DNA of 64,000 nt from Earliella scabrosa (Eukaryota > Basidiomycota > Agaricomycetes > Polyporales > Polyporaceae): contig JABYQQ010000001.1 in assembly GCA_022605405.1 (NCBI GenBank), forward strand, positions 5,361,014 to 5,425,013. The letters run 5' to 3'. Shown piece by piece: positions 23,670 to 35,847 of the stretch (within the stretch, counting starts at the first letter, position 1; every line of letters starts with the position of its first letter). The position numbers and the translations under genes are program-made. The notes under the pieces are model-generated. The model did not search any database and was not told where the DNA came from. It was given only the letters and a program-made list of their open reading frames with translations.

Positions 23670-24559
23670 CTACCTAGAGGAAGTCTCGGAGAGCAGAGCC
23701 TGTGCGCGTTGGCGCACGAGATCGGGGTCGACGGTTGACTTGTCCACCTGTGTGTAGAACGCTTTGAAGACCTGGCCCAAGGCCTTTTGCGGAGGCCCTT
23801 TCGTGACAGCGTCGGCTACTTCTGGCGAGGCCAGGACGTCGGTCAGGACGCGGTCGATGTCAGAAGCGGGCAAGAGCGGCGGGAGAAAGGCGTGCAGGAT
23901 GGCGGCTTCTTGCTGCTCTTTCTCGGCGAGGTCTGGGCGCGAGGCTTTGGTGAACTCGGCTGCAGCGTCGGTCTGGGGACATGTGCCAGCGTGTGCATAG
24001 TCGGGATGGTAGTTGAATACGAGCAGACGCGGAAGGGAGGGAGTGAGCGAGAACGAGGACGTACCCGTCTTGTAGCTGCTTTGCGGAGGATGCCTGCCAC
24101 GGCGGATGGGGGCGCGGTGCCAGAGGCTGCCTTGTCCGCGGCATAGACTTCGGAGAGGACAGACTTGCGGTTGGAAGGAGCGAAGGAGATAAGATGGATC
24201 AGAGGACGGACGTGGAGTAGTTCACGTACACGAATGGTCGTCGACTTGATTGTGTCCTTCGTCTATGCGTGTAGGATCGCGATGCGTCGCGGTCGTGGAT
24301 TGGCATGGTGACCATACATGGCGAAGGAGAAACGGACCTTCATTGCCTCCTTCAATTCCGTCATCAACCTCGCGCGAAGATCTTGACATGGTGCAGTTCA
24401 AGTGAGCTCCGTTGTAGTTGGGTGTGCGACGTGAGTTGTGCGTGACTCACCATCTTGGCTGGTGGCTAATTGTCGGACGCGGAGAGCATAGGGAATCGGT
24501 GACGATGTGGGTGGTCGTACTAGAAGAGAACGCCGTGACAAGTTGGTTATGCGATACAT
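23670..24559 (-). CDS. AIM41: GatB/YqeY-domain protein, AIM41-like, mitochondrial
   Basis: The C-terminal two thirds is a YqeY domain: LRARLMTELKEAMK, TKDTIKSTTIR, SVLSEVYAADKAA, a lysine/acid-rich helix with RPDLAEKEQQEAAILHAFLPPLLPASDI, and KALGQVFKAFYTQVDKSTVD. The domain is shared with the tail of the GatB subunit of tRNA amidotransferase; the yeast homologue Aim41 is mitochondrial. The first exon begins at ATG 24557-24559 with MYRITNLSRRSLLVRPP and ends with YALRVRQLATSQD before GTGAGT. It has several Arg, many hydroxylated residues and no acid until the end, which is a classic mitochondrial presequence. Four or five introns, including ones of about 60 bases, separate the exons. The exact role of the family is unknown. 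Confidence 0.85.
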
Positions 24560-26083
24560 AATTGTCGAGGTTCTGTCGGTGTCAGAGCTTCAAAACGGCC
24601 GCGGCGTACGCGTGTGTTATTTCAGTAATTAGGCGCCGGCAGCCTCGTCGCGGGTCATGACGTCGATGTCCTTAGGCACAAACCACATTGACGCGTTACA
24701 CCACTTGCGCCAAATCATCGACTGGAGGGCTGTTCTATAGCCAAAGTACGAGATCTTGAGAATTCAAGGAGACTGGGCGTGGTGAGTAGTAATATTACGA
24801 GTCGTATACGCCAATGGACTGATGCCAGATTTGCACCTCCAAAGGCTGCTTCAGATTCAGATCTGTCGTTAGGACTGGTGGGGGCCACCCTACTACGGAC
24901 GTGACGTCGGAAACCGCGTTGTCATTTGGCTGTTGTTGGTAGCCCGCGGGTTCCGTGACAGCCTGATTGCAGACAGCCTGAGCCACGACGTCAGATGTAT
25001 GCCAGATGAACAGGTGCGCCGCACGGACTCGGCTTGTAGTCATCAGAGCTAATCTCTGCGAGGCAAGCCAGACTCTACAACGAATAGAGACTATGCTTGT
25101 AGCGAGAGCCCAACTCGGGCGCGTGGGGTTCCGCCTACTCGAAGCCCCTACAATACGCTGGGATAGCGTTTATTGAGGCTGCAGACCAGCTGCAACTTGG
25201 GCGACAACGTCCCACGAATGCCAGATACAATCGGGAAGACGTCCGTGTGGCCTGCGCTGACGTCCATCTTGTGGTGAGTGACATGCGCACCCATGAGAAC
25301 CACAAGATATATCTGACCCACCCGGGTGCTGTTCTAGGAGCATACGTCGATACTGCGCTCGATGTCTCGCGCCTGTAGGGTCTCCATCGTCCTCAGCGTT
25401 GAGGCCTCCAGCTATTGTCTCATAGCCTTCTACATTCGAGCAGCCTTGGAGCCGCGAAACGAGCGATCAAAGTCCAGCAAGAGGTAGATGATCCTGAAGC
25501 ACTGCAACAGGCGCTATCAATGTTCCTGGGTGGCCATCACTGGATCGGGACCTGAGAGTTGTGCGGTAGCGTTGTGGCGGTGGAAATGACTGATTACTCA
25601 TATTCGGGCCGGGCCTTCATTCGAAACGGAAGTTCAAGTTTCTCAGTCTCACTCGAGCAAAGCGGTATGCCTGTAGACTGTTGAATATCCATGACGACCC
25701 TGACTTGACACGCAACATTCGCAGAATCACCGGTCCGACTGCGGGTGCGCAGTCCATACAGGAAACTCGTTTGTGGTAATATGCATTGTCCGTTGCGTCC
25801 TCAGGTATCTGATGGATCATCTGCACAGATCCATACCTGTAACACCGGCTCCCGCCAATAATGCCCCGTGAGTTCGCTCTCATGCAATATGTCGACTTCT
25901 ATGACAGCTCGCCGCCAGCCCGGTTGATGTCCTGTTCCTCATCTCGATCGTGATCCGAGAACGTGTCTCGTATATAGCGGCGGGCCTCAGGTCGAGCAAA
26001 CGGCCGCTCACTGTCGACGACCTCTCAAGGTCGTATACCTGACACATTCAGGCCGAACATCCTACCCAGCATTCTCTCCAAGC
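24560..26083. other. intergenic, no supported gene
   Basis: About 1.5 kb lies between divergently transcribed genes. Short minus-strand frames (24795-25043 and 25617-25883) have no family resemblance. The last 150 bases lead into the phospholipase start at 26084. Confidence 0.5.
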
Positions 26084-28262
26084 ATGCGCGCCGTCCTTGT
26101 TGGCATTGCGCTTCTCCACCTTCTCGCTACCTCTTATCCGGTTACGGCTCAAAGTGCGGCGGCCCTAGCATACGCGCCAGTACTACAAACCTGTCCAGAC
26201 GGCACCTCTCTCGTTCGCGAGGTCGGACCCAACGCGCGCACGCAGAAGCTGAGCTCCGGCGAGGCACAGTACGTCTCTGCGCGGCAATCGCGCATCCTCC
26301 CACGGGCGTGGGCAGAGTACCTTTCCAACGTCCAGCACCACACGCGCGCCAAGCTCCCGTCGTACGTCAACGAGATTCTCCTCGGGCGCCATGGACGGGA
26401 CGCGCTCCCAACGCTCGGCATCGCGACGAGTGGAGGAGGGCATCGCGCGGCGATCTTCGGTGCGGGGGTGCTCAATGCGCTCGATGGGCGGAACAGGACG
26501 GCGGTGCACGCGGGGACAGGAGGGCTGCTGCAGAGCGCGACGTACCTCGCTGGCCTCTCGGGTGGCTCGTGGCTCGTCTCTTCGCTCTCTCAGGCGGACT
26601 TCCCGACTATTCCCGACCTGGTGTTTGGGGCGACGAACGCGCATGCACAGGGAAGCGACGGGTTCGGTGGATGGCTTACGGAGATCGACCTGCTTCAGCC
26701 GGATGCGAACGCGGCCGAGTTCGTTGGTGACCTACTGGAGGACATCGTGCTGAAATGGGCGAAGGGCTTCCCGGTCACGGTCAACGACGTCTGGGGCCGC
26801 GCGCTCGGGAGACATTTTTTGAACGGGACGACGGCTGCCAGCTTCTTTGACGAAGGCTTGAAGCACGGCGCCGGCATCACTTTCTCTGGGCTGGCGAATT
26901 TGTGAGTTGCATCTACATGTCGAGAATGAGGAAGTTTGGCTGACGACCAGGTAACCGGACAGGTCAACCTTCGTAGGCCATGCACAGCCGTTCCCGATTG
27001 TCCTCGCAAACTCGCTGGCTAGCCGGACAACCGGCCACGAGGTCCTCGAACCCGGGAACGTCGTCCCTCTCAACAACCCCATCTACGAGTTTAACATATG
27101 TGAGTCTACAGTAATCTATCTCGCGCATTGAACTAACTTCGAACATCAGTCGAGATGGGCTCATGGGATCCTGCACTTGCAGCGTTTACGCCTACACGCT
27201 TCCTGGGGTCACCCAATCGTTCCGTTTGCGCGACGGGGTTCGATCAGGTCTCGTTCATTGAAGGGGCCTCTTCGGATCTGTTCAACCAGTTCAACACTTC
27301 GGTTAGCCACTTCTAATCTCATTGATCATGTCGAATTCTGACAGCGACTATCCCGAACTACATCTGCAGGAAGCAGCGTTGGCAGCCTCTCCTGTTGGAC
27401 CGATCATCAGTGCCTTGCAGCAGGCTCTTCCGCAGACTGGGATCCGTCTCGACTCCGCTGCCGTGCCGAACCCGTTCTTCGGCGTGTCAAGCAAGACATT
27501 CGTCGACTCGGAACAAAAGATACTGAACCTCGTCGACGGCGGCGAAGACGGCGAAGTGACGCCCTTCCAGCCGCTGCTCGTCAAGGCTCGCGGGGTTGAC
27601 ACCATAATCGCCATCGATGCGGTGAGTAGCCCATGGCTGCTTCTGCGCGCTCCTCACTGATCACTTCCCCGTCGACGCCAGCCTGCAGATACGACCGAGA
27701 ACTGGGCGAACGGTAGCTCGCTCATCGTAAGTCTCGCGTACGAGTCTGCGCGAACTCACTCGAATCTGACGCAATACCCTCCTTGTAACTTGAACTTCAG
27801 GCCACTCAAAATCGCGTCGCGCTCTTTCCATCAACGTACTCCTTCCCCTCCGTTCCTTCATCGGCGACAACCTTCGTCGCTCACAGCCTCACCCGCCGAC
27901 CAACCTTCTTTGGCTGCAACAGCCCTACATCGCGCGGCGACCCGCTTGTTATATACCTCGCCAACGGCGGACCGCCCTTGGGGGAGCCCGCGCTCACGAA
28001 CACGTCGACCTTCCAGACGCAGTATCCGCGCGCGTTGGTGGAGGCGATGCTGGATGAGGTCTTCGACGTCGCTACCCAGGGCATACCTACCCGACGCGGC
28101 GCCCCGCATCAGCACCGTGGAGGGGCGGAGGAGAAGGAGGAGAAGGACCCGCTGTGGCCCGTCTGTCTCGCTTGCGCGGTTGTGGACCGTTCTAGGCGCA
28201 CCTTAGGAGTGCGGAGGACGGGAGTGTGCGAGTCCTGCTTGGAGCGGTATTGTTGGAGTTAG
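26084..28262 (+). CDS. secreted lysophospholipase (phospholipase B family)
   Basis: Fungal lysophospholipases hydrolyse acyl esters of phospholipids and are secreted or GPI-anchored. The protein opens with a signal peptide (MRAVLVGIALLHLLATSYPVTAQS). It then has the oxyanion-hole motif ATSGGGHRAA, the nucleophile elbow GLSGGSWLVSS and a downstream NNPIYEFNI. The late catalytic Asp motif is LVDGGEDGEVTP, where most members have DGG-DGEN-P. The C-terminal third includes CNSPTSRGDPLVIYLANGG and ends with several Cys (CLACAVVDRS, CESCLERYC). NRT and NGT give potential N-glycosylation sites. Four to five introns interrupt the gene, and all clear exons stay in frame. No hydrophobic GPI-type tail is visible, so a soluble secreted form is likely. 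Confidence 0.88.
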
Positions 28263-29044
28263 TTGACCTGCGGCAGTGGATACGGACAATGAGCACGACG
28301 ACGACGTGATCAGTACAGACCGCGACTTTTAATGCTATATTTATACTGTAATAACTAATCCGGTCCTGATTGGCAGTACTACTAGTTGTGAGTGATCCAG
28401 GAGTACTTCAACATCAGTGCAATGGTCGAAGTCGAAGGCTGGCCGATCGCAGCGGACCGTAAGTAGTGGGGCGCTTCTTGACGTCCTGTACCAATTGCGC
28501 CTATGCTTGACAGTCTTGACTCCGGCTCGACTCGGTTGCGTCCCCCGCTTACATCTTGACCAGAAGTCTCGTAGCTCCGAGTCGTGTACTAGTATTCGTC
28601 ATCGCTCACCTCGATTGGCTGGATCCCCTGCGACACTGCTCTGACGGCCGGTAGAGTCCCCACCTCACGGACATATCATCAACACGGTACTGCCAACAAC
28701 GCCGGACTTGCTCATTTGGACCATGTGGATAAGTCGGATGACTAGAAGATGTGAGTATGATACTCGGTCCTTTCATGAACGGGTTGGCCATTGGGTGGTA
28801 GCGACGGACGCGCGGCTGGGACGAGTGGTGCCCAACTGCAACATGTATCTGGACGATTGACCTGGCAGGTTCTACCGCAATTACATCGTTCCTTCAGTTT
28901 GGCATTGGCGAGTCTGCTCCGAGTCTTCCGCGATCTTTACAGTGGACTGTCTCGTTCTGAGCAGTCGAGACGGATCAGTGTTGTCTGAATGCTCGCTGGA
29001 AGATTCCTCCCCCTGTCATTGAATATCAAATTCAGGCCTTCTCC
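28263..29044. other. intergenic
   Basis: No gene is supported. The first 100 bases after the phospholipase stop are AT-rich and could be its 3' UTR. The last part is the promoter of the F-box/WD40 gene. Confidence 0.5.
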
Positions 29045-31422
29045 ATGGGCGCGATGAGCGATATGTGCACGACGTACAGTCCCTACGTTCCGTCTACCAC
29101 GCCTCGCACAGAGAGTACTGCATCTTCCGCTATGGTGCCTGTAATTCCTCTGGAAATTGCAGAGCAGATCATCGATCACCTACAACAGCACCGAGCGTCG
29201 ATTCTGAACTGCTCTCTTGTCTGCTCCGGCTGGTCGATCAGGAGCCGCTTCCATCTCTTTCGCGAAGTCATCATTGGCTCTCGAGCCGAGGTGTCCTCCT
29301 TTCTACGTCTGCTTACTCTGCAGCCACACTTGAAACGCCTGGTATCCTCGGTGGACCTCTTCGTCGGGAACCGGGAGATTCATCCCGAGACATTCTTTGA
29401 GACCGCTTTGGTGCAGCTTCTACCTGTCTTGCCGAACGTCCAACGCTGGACGTGTCGAGACATTGGTCCTCACGTGGAGTACTGCGGTGTGGTCTCTTGC
29501 AGACCTCACACCATCGCACTTGTCAAGCGACATGCCTCCGATTCCGTGCGACGACTCACGATCAGCCGCCTGTCATTTGCCACTTGTACCCAGTTCACCA
29601 GAGTCTTGGCTGCGTTCTCGGGGCTGCGAGATCTGAACTGCTCCGAAATCCGCCTTGGGCAAGATGGTGGTGGCCTGGATCTTGCCCTTGGTCGCGCTCG
29701 TCCGAACTTCAAGCTTTGCACATTGACCGTGAGTTACAGTGATGTCGCCCGATCTCGCCCACGCTAACTTCAGCATCATGCCTGCAGGCACTCGATCTTC
29801 CTCATGTTGCCGTGGAATGTCTCCTCTATCTCAATCATTCAAGCCTGACGGATTTGCGTCTCAGCATTCGACCATATCTATCGGAGATCGGTTTGTACAT
29901 GACGACGCCATGTATCTCTAGAGCAAATCTCATTATTATTGTTGTAGGTCAGCGATTCGGTCAACTGAGTCTCGCACGGCTCAAATCTTTGGATCTCGTC
30001 AACGACGAGTGCTCAAGGGCGACCACATCCGAGTCCATGACATGGGTTTCGGAGCTCCTTCGGAATACAACTCTTCCTGCCTTGAGAAAGGTGAAGATAC
30101 GGTTCACGTCGTGGCGAACATGCGGAATTGCGGCTCCCATGTCCTATGACAGTGCAGAGATGTCCGCCGCATGGACTGCCGTGGATGCGGTGCTCCTGGA
30201 GTCGAATCTGGAGAGTGTTCAGATTTCGCTCCCTGGTGCACGGGCAAATCGCGCACCGATCTTGACAACCGCTGTCCAGAAGCTGTTGCCTCGCTTGCAT
30301 TCCCGCATCCCGATTGAGCTCGATCAGCATACCTGTGAGTGTAGATTCGTGTCTAATCGATCATGGCTGCTCACCCATAGGAACCTAGCAGATGATAGCT
30401 CATTAGCTGTGGGACACGACTTCCCAGTTACTGCCCTCACCACCTCTCTGGACGGACGGTGGTTCGCAAGTGGCTCCGCTGACGCTACGATCATCCTCTG
30501 GAACGCGCACGACGGGACCATCTTCCGCGACTGGACAGCCCATGACATTACCGACGGCGCGATCTCATCTCTGGCGTTCTCTCCAACTGGCCGAGAACTT
30601 GTTTCGAGCAGCGCGAACAATCCTCGCATCCTGATCTGGAACGTCGCACAGGGAGGCCTTATAGGCACCCTCTCTGGCCACAGTTCACCCGTGCGCACTT
30701 GCGCATGGTCTCCGGATGGTGCGCTTGTCGTGACCGGGTCTCAGCATGGCACCGTCCGGTTATGGGACGCTCGAACGTATAGCGCCATGGATATGCCGAT
30801 TCACTCTTCGCGCGAGGATCGGGAGGCGATCACCTTCCTCTCTTTCGACCCTCACGGTCTCTGGCTAGTAGTGGGAATGGGCCGTCAATGCGACGTCTGG
30901 ACCGTCCCCGCTTTTGCGTTACGGAAGACCCTACGTGGACACACCGGCACAATCCGAACTGCGGCATTCGATTCATCTGGCATGTATCTCGCCACTGCAT
31001 CGGACGACTACACTGTACGCATCTGGGGTCTCGAGCGACCGGAGGACGAGAGTCTGAAGGTTTTACGCGGCCACTTGGATGACGTGCGAGACGTCGCATT
31101 CTCTCCAGATGGAACGCTGGTGGCATCTGCCTCTGATGACGGGACGGTGCTCGTGCGCTCCATTTGTCAGGAATCCTCGACGGTTGTACTGGAGGGGCAT
31201 TCAAGCATGGTATATGCGGCGCGGTTCTCGCCTCGTGGAGAGTACTTAGCCTCTGCGTCTGCGGATGGCACTGTGCGGATGTGGAGACTGGACGACTGGT
31301 CGTGTGCGACGATCTTCGAGGAGCATCGTGGGCAGGTCACCCACCTAGAGTTCTCCAGGGATGGCGCGGTGCTCTGCTCATGTGCTGATGACGGCACGGT
31401 CTGTAGACAGTCTATACAGTAG
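29045..31422 (+). CDS. F-box-like protein fused to eight WD40 repeats
   Basis: The N-terminus has an F-box-like helix set (VIPLEIAEQIIDHLQQHRAS, LNCSLVCSGW) that would bind Skp1 in an SCF ubiquitin ligase. About 250 residues of the leucine-rich, weakly repetitive type seen after basidiomycete F-boxes follow. Introns lie near 29728-29786, 29890-29947 and 30334-30379; removal of the last (GTGAGTGTAG...CATAG) joins ELDQHT to RNLADDSS. From there eight WD40 units make a complete propeller, with GH and WD-type ends such as FSPDGTLVASASDDGTVLV and ASADGTVRMWRL. Such an architecture would make this a substrate-recruiting subunit. The join between the two halves is continuous in frame even if the last intron is retained. 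Confidence 0.82.
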
Positions 31423-33741
31423 TAATTAGTACTTAATATCCTCCCTCAGCTAACTCAGATGTACCTTGGGCCGGAGACATGCAGAAACGCTCAGGTTGCC
31501 AACCTGGCAATATGGCACCACAGAACCTGCATACGGAGTAGTCTAATCAATATCCGAGCTTGAGACAAGTGCGGCTTCAGCATGTTTGAGCTTGGAGAGA
31601 GATCGGCGACGCCGTGCAATTCTGTCGGAAATGCTAGCTTTTGCGGGACTTGGGAGAGCGGCGCTGTCGACGGAGGCCTGGTAGACACTCGCCTTTCTCA
31701 TACGGTGATTTCGCAGACAATGTCCATACTGCCGCCCTGTGACGGAGGAACCGCTTCTCATGCGCACTTGCCCGCCGCAATCCCTGGACGGTGCGATGTC
31801 CATCGCCGAACCGATCTTGGAGGCTTGCACGGAGCTCTGATGAGAACGTTCGTGAGACAGACAAAATCCCCTGCCGCGGTGCGGGCGGAATTGAAGAAGG
31901 GCACTCACGGCTGGAGAAAATAGCGAATCGGTCCTCTCGAGATTGGAAGCCGTGACCAGATAGGACCGACTCAATGCGGAGGGAGTCGCGACCCGACTCT
32001 AAGGTGCCGCGCTGGCGAGGGCAGTATGAAAAGGCAACGGCTTGCTGGCAGAGGCTCAAGAGATGATGAGGACCGTCACGCCAGTCGCTGCATCTCTGTG
32101 TCTCTGGGGCAGGGATGCAGTTGCTGGAAAGGGTCGTCTCGCGCGTGCGAGGCGACCATCCTGAAGCCTCAGCCTCTCGAGAGGCCAGAGCTGAGCAACA
32201 CCGTGATCCAAGTCGTCTCGTGCACGTAGTGCGAGGACAGGGGAACTCACCCTAAGCCTGGGGAGACTCTCGCCCTCAGACGTCGCGCCTGCGCACCTAG
32301 CTGGCTCGACAAGCAAGCGTCCAGTGATCGCAGCGAAGGCTCGCGAACGCGCGCTGATCCTAGAGCAACTCTCGTGAGTATTTCTGACGGGACGAGAGCA
32401 TAGAGCACAGACGGGCTGGATAGCGGAATGCAATTGCACGCGCGGAAAGGCTTGCAGCGTGGTCAACGCGGGTGGGACCGGAGAATGTAATCGCATATGT
32501 ATTGCAGTACCCATACTACATCCACGTCTGTTCGAGATTGAAGACAGTGCGTACGTGAAGTTCCCCAGCTGGCACGCCCTAAGCTGCGTGTCGTCGGGAA
32601 AGGGGAAAGATCTATATCACGATGAAGACGTACCATATCTCCATCCTGTCCGACGCGGGGTCCACGAGTGTGTGTGCGAGGGCAAGTTCCCGAAGAGAAA
32701 GACGTGTCGTCCTGGAACAACGATCTGCGATAGTCTGCACGGCAGGCATGGTTGGAGATGCTGACGTGTGCGGTAGTCGGTAGAGCCCAGGAGGGTTGGA
32801 AGATAGCACTTACGAAGCGTCAGGTAGTCCTTGCGGAAAGCGGAGGATTGCACGTGGCGGCGCAGAGCACGGACGACTATATGCCGTCTTCAGTCGGATT
32901 CGACTGTCAACTCTCCATCGTGTCATGACACGGTGGAGGTATGGACGTCCATTTGGGCTTCTTAGTAACATTTGTTTTGAACAATTGATTAGATGAGTAC
33001 TTTCACCTGTATTGCACAGCAGACACTTTGAACGTGCGATCTGATGATCGTACGAACACTTACTGCAACATTTGACAGCAGATATTGTGGAGTCAGCATA
33101 CGGACACTGCGCGTTGTCGATGCGACACTCAGTAGAGCACAAACTCTGTCGGGGTGCCTCGATGCTGCCGTCGCGGGGGGCGGCCAACTATCCCGCTCGC
33201 AAGTGAACAGGAATGACACTCAAGACAGGGCGATAGGGCTCTCTTGCTCGATGCCACAAGCAATAAAACAGAGCAAGTGTTGAGACTCACCGGAGCAATC
33301 GATACCTCGACCAGTGGCGCAGTCATCCTCTTCGTATGACTTGCATTGCGGGGTGCGGAAGGCGCGGGACGAGACAGAACACCTATAGCGAGTGCGCGTC
33401 ACGGACAAGAACATTCGCCTTAGAGAAGCCTACAGAGAGTACGATTCCGCAGGTAGAGATGACAGAACGAAGGAGGTCCGGAAGGAACGGAGGTCCGGGA
33501 GGAGAGCAACCCAGTGTCGTTGATGGGATCGGAGTTTGTACTGGCTATGTATCCTCAAGCGCCGCCCCCAAGTCCATACTCTCGCTTCGTTTCTTACTCT
33601 CCTTCGGTGCGCCCTGCAGCCTCCAAGTACTTGGATTCAATCGAGAAACGCGCCTGAACAAGTTGCCTATCGTCTGTTGTATGAAAGTGCCACGTCCTTG
33701 ACCTAACCTACGGGCTGCTGGGTGCACGGGACCGCGGCCTG
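31423..33741. other. 2.3-kb intergenic, no supported gene
   Basis: Open frames on both strands (for example 31543-31974 minus and 32810-33187 minus) are of low coding quality and show no domain. A near-perfect 26-bp palindrome lies at 32913-32938. The region may be transcribed but nothing in it can be assigned. Confidence 0.45.
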
Positions 33742-35847
33742 TTGTCCGGCCTCCAAGCTTCAAGTAAGCTTCAAGTTCTACCTGCACCTCGCGCGACGTT
33801 CTGGTTCATCGGCAGTGGTACGCGTCTCACCCCCCCTCTCTTCCGTTATCCTCTGACGAGCGGGAGACAGGTGCTGCTGGCCTCGCCGGTTATATCTACC
33901 TCGCCGCCGCCGCTCCCGTCAAGCCCAAAATCTCGGACAAGGGCGCCCTCGATCCCCAAAATTTTGTCGACTTCAAGCTCAAGACACTCGAACCCTACAA
34001 CCACAACACCGCAAAGTACGTTTCCGTTCATCTTCTTGTTCCCTTCTCCTTCACATCCTCAATCTGCACGTGTGTCACGGCCCAGGTTCATTTTCGAGCT
34101 CCCGATACCCCGTCCCTCCTTCCCGTCGCCTCATGCGTCATCGTCAAATCTACCGCGGACGCGCCCAACCCCCTCCTTGACCCCAAGGGCAAGCCCGTCA
34201 TCCGTCCCTACACTCCAATCTCTCCCTCCGACCAGCCTGGTGAACTCACCTTCCTCGTTCAAAAGTATGAAGAGGGCAAAATGTCCAAGTACATGCACGA
34301 GATGAAGCCCGGCGAGAAGCTTTCCATCAAGGGTCCCATCCCCAAGTTCGATTTCAAGAGTACGTCGCTTCTCCTCCACGTCTCGCTCTCCCGTCCCTGA
34401 CATGTCTACGTCCGCAGTCAACCAGTTCGAGGAGGTCGGTATGATTGCTGGCGGTAGTGGCATGTGAGTACCCTCATCGCTCTCCCCGATCACCCTCTGC
34501 CGTTCGTCCAGCCTCTCGAAGGCGTCTGCCATGCCGTCGGTGCTCTCTCATGACCGCTCGCGCTGCCTCGCTTCGTGCGTTCGAACAGTGCACCACATAT
34601 CCCGTGTCTTTCTGGCCTCTATATGCGATATGTCACCTCGTGTTCGGGAACTGCGGGGTGATATCTCGCGTGAGCTAGGTTTCCACCGCTGCGTACCCTT
34701 AGCGCAGTTCCGACGGTCACCGCGCGTTCACGGTAGCTCGACTCCGTCGTGTCGTTGTGAACACGTCATGGAGGTCCTCGACCGTCACTTGCGGACCCCG
34801 CTCGAGTAGCTATGGACATCGTCTGCCGCATTCGCGTTGCTTCTCCGTGGGCACCATGCTTTGGTGGTGGACGCGCCCCGCGTCCTGCAACGAACGCCAT
34901 GCGCGGAGCCTCCGTAGTCTCCGTCGGCGTGACCTAATGGGCGGAATGTTAGTGCACGATTGCCGGGCGCGGTACTGGAAAGGTCAACGACTATGCGCTC
35001 GCTGTACGATCGAGCTCATATCGCAGTGTGAAGTCACCCTCGCGAGACTCGCGCGCGACGCCATGTCATGGTCGGTAGAGGGCCTCGTGTACGCGCTGTA
35101 AGGGGGTCCTGCAATGTTTGTTCGCACAGCATGCCCTGTTGTCGTCATCGTTGTGTGATGTGGCAGTCAAGTTGTACACACGCTTCAGACATCCCTTCCT
35201 CGGTCTGTCATCGGTCACGTTGCATTGTCTGACGCACGTGCTTGTCATGCCTACAGCACGCCCACATACCAGATCCTTGCGCGCTCAAGGACCCGTCGAA
35301 CAAGACGTGCTTCACGCTCATCTTTGCGAACCTCTCCGAGAAGGACATCCTCATGAAGGAGGAGTTTGACACGCTCAGGAAGAAGTACCCCAAGACGCTC
35401 AACGTCGTGTACACCGTCGACAAGGCCGAGCCGGGATGGCAGGGTGAGTGCTCAGTACTCGGTTCACGCCTCTGCGCGGTGGAACTGATGTGCGCAATCG
35501 ACTCTGTCTATGCGTTCAGGTCCGACTGGCTATGAGAACTCGGAGCTCGTCAAGCAGCACCTCCCGCCAGCTAACCTGGGTGAGAAGGCGAAGATCTTCG
35601 TGTGTGGTGCATCATCCGTGTTATGCCCTCTTTCGAGATAGCGGACTGAGCGCGCGTGCACGCCCGCCCGGACAGGTCGCTGCCGTGGCTGGCAAGAAGG
35701 AGGGAATGAAGCAGGGCGCGCTGGCGGGGATCTTGAAGGACCTCTGGTACACTGAAGACCAGGTGCGTTGTTTCCTTGGAGAGTTGACTCGATGTGTTGA
35801 TTCTGGTGCTGATGGTTCGACACTTCGCGCAGGTATTCAAGTTCTGA
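33742..35847 (+). pseudogene. MCR1: NADH-cytochrome b5 reductase (MCR1-like) pseudogene
   Basis: The parent enzyme passes electrons from NADH to cytochrome b5 by way of FAD. Recognisable pieces in order: TFWFIGSG|AAGLAGYIYLAAAAPVKPK (membrane anchor), LEPYNHNTAK|FIFELP, the FAD motif RPYTPISPSD, LSIKGPIPKF, GGSG|ITP-YQIL, KDPSNKTCFTLIFANLSEKDIL, PTGYENSELVKQHLPP and a C-terminus LWYTEDQ|VFKF. Lesions: no convincing ATG/presequence exon; a 1-base loss in ELP-DTPS near 34102; an indel between YQIL and ALKDP near 35280; the intron before PPGQVAAVAGKKEG (near 35665) has no acceptor, and the Gly of the conserved CGPPG motif reads Arg. The intron between GGSG and ITP is about 790 bases, far longer than others here, which suggests an insertion. 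A second working copy elsewhere would be expected. Confidence 0.82.
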
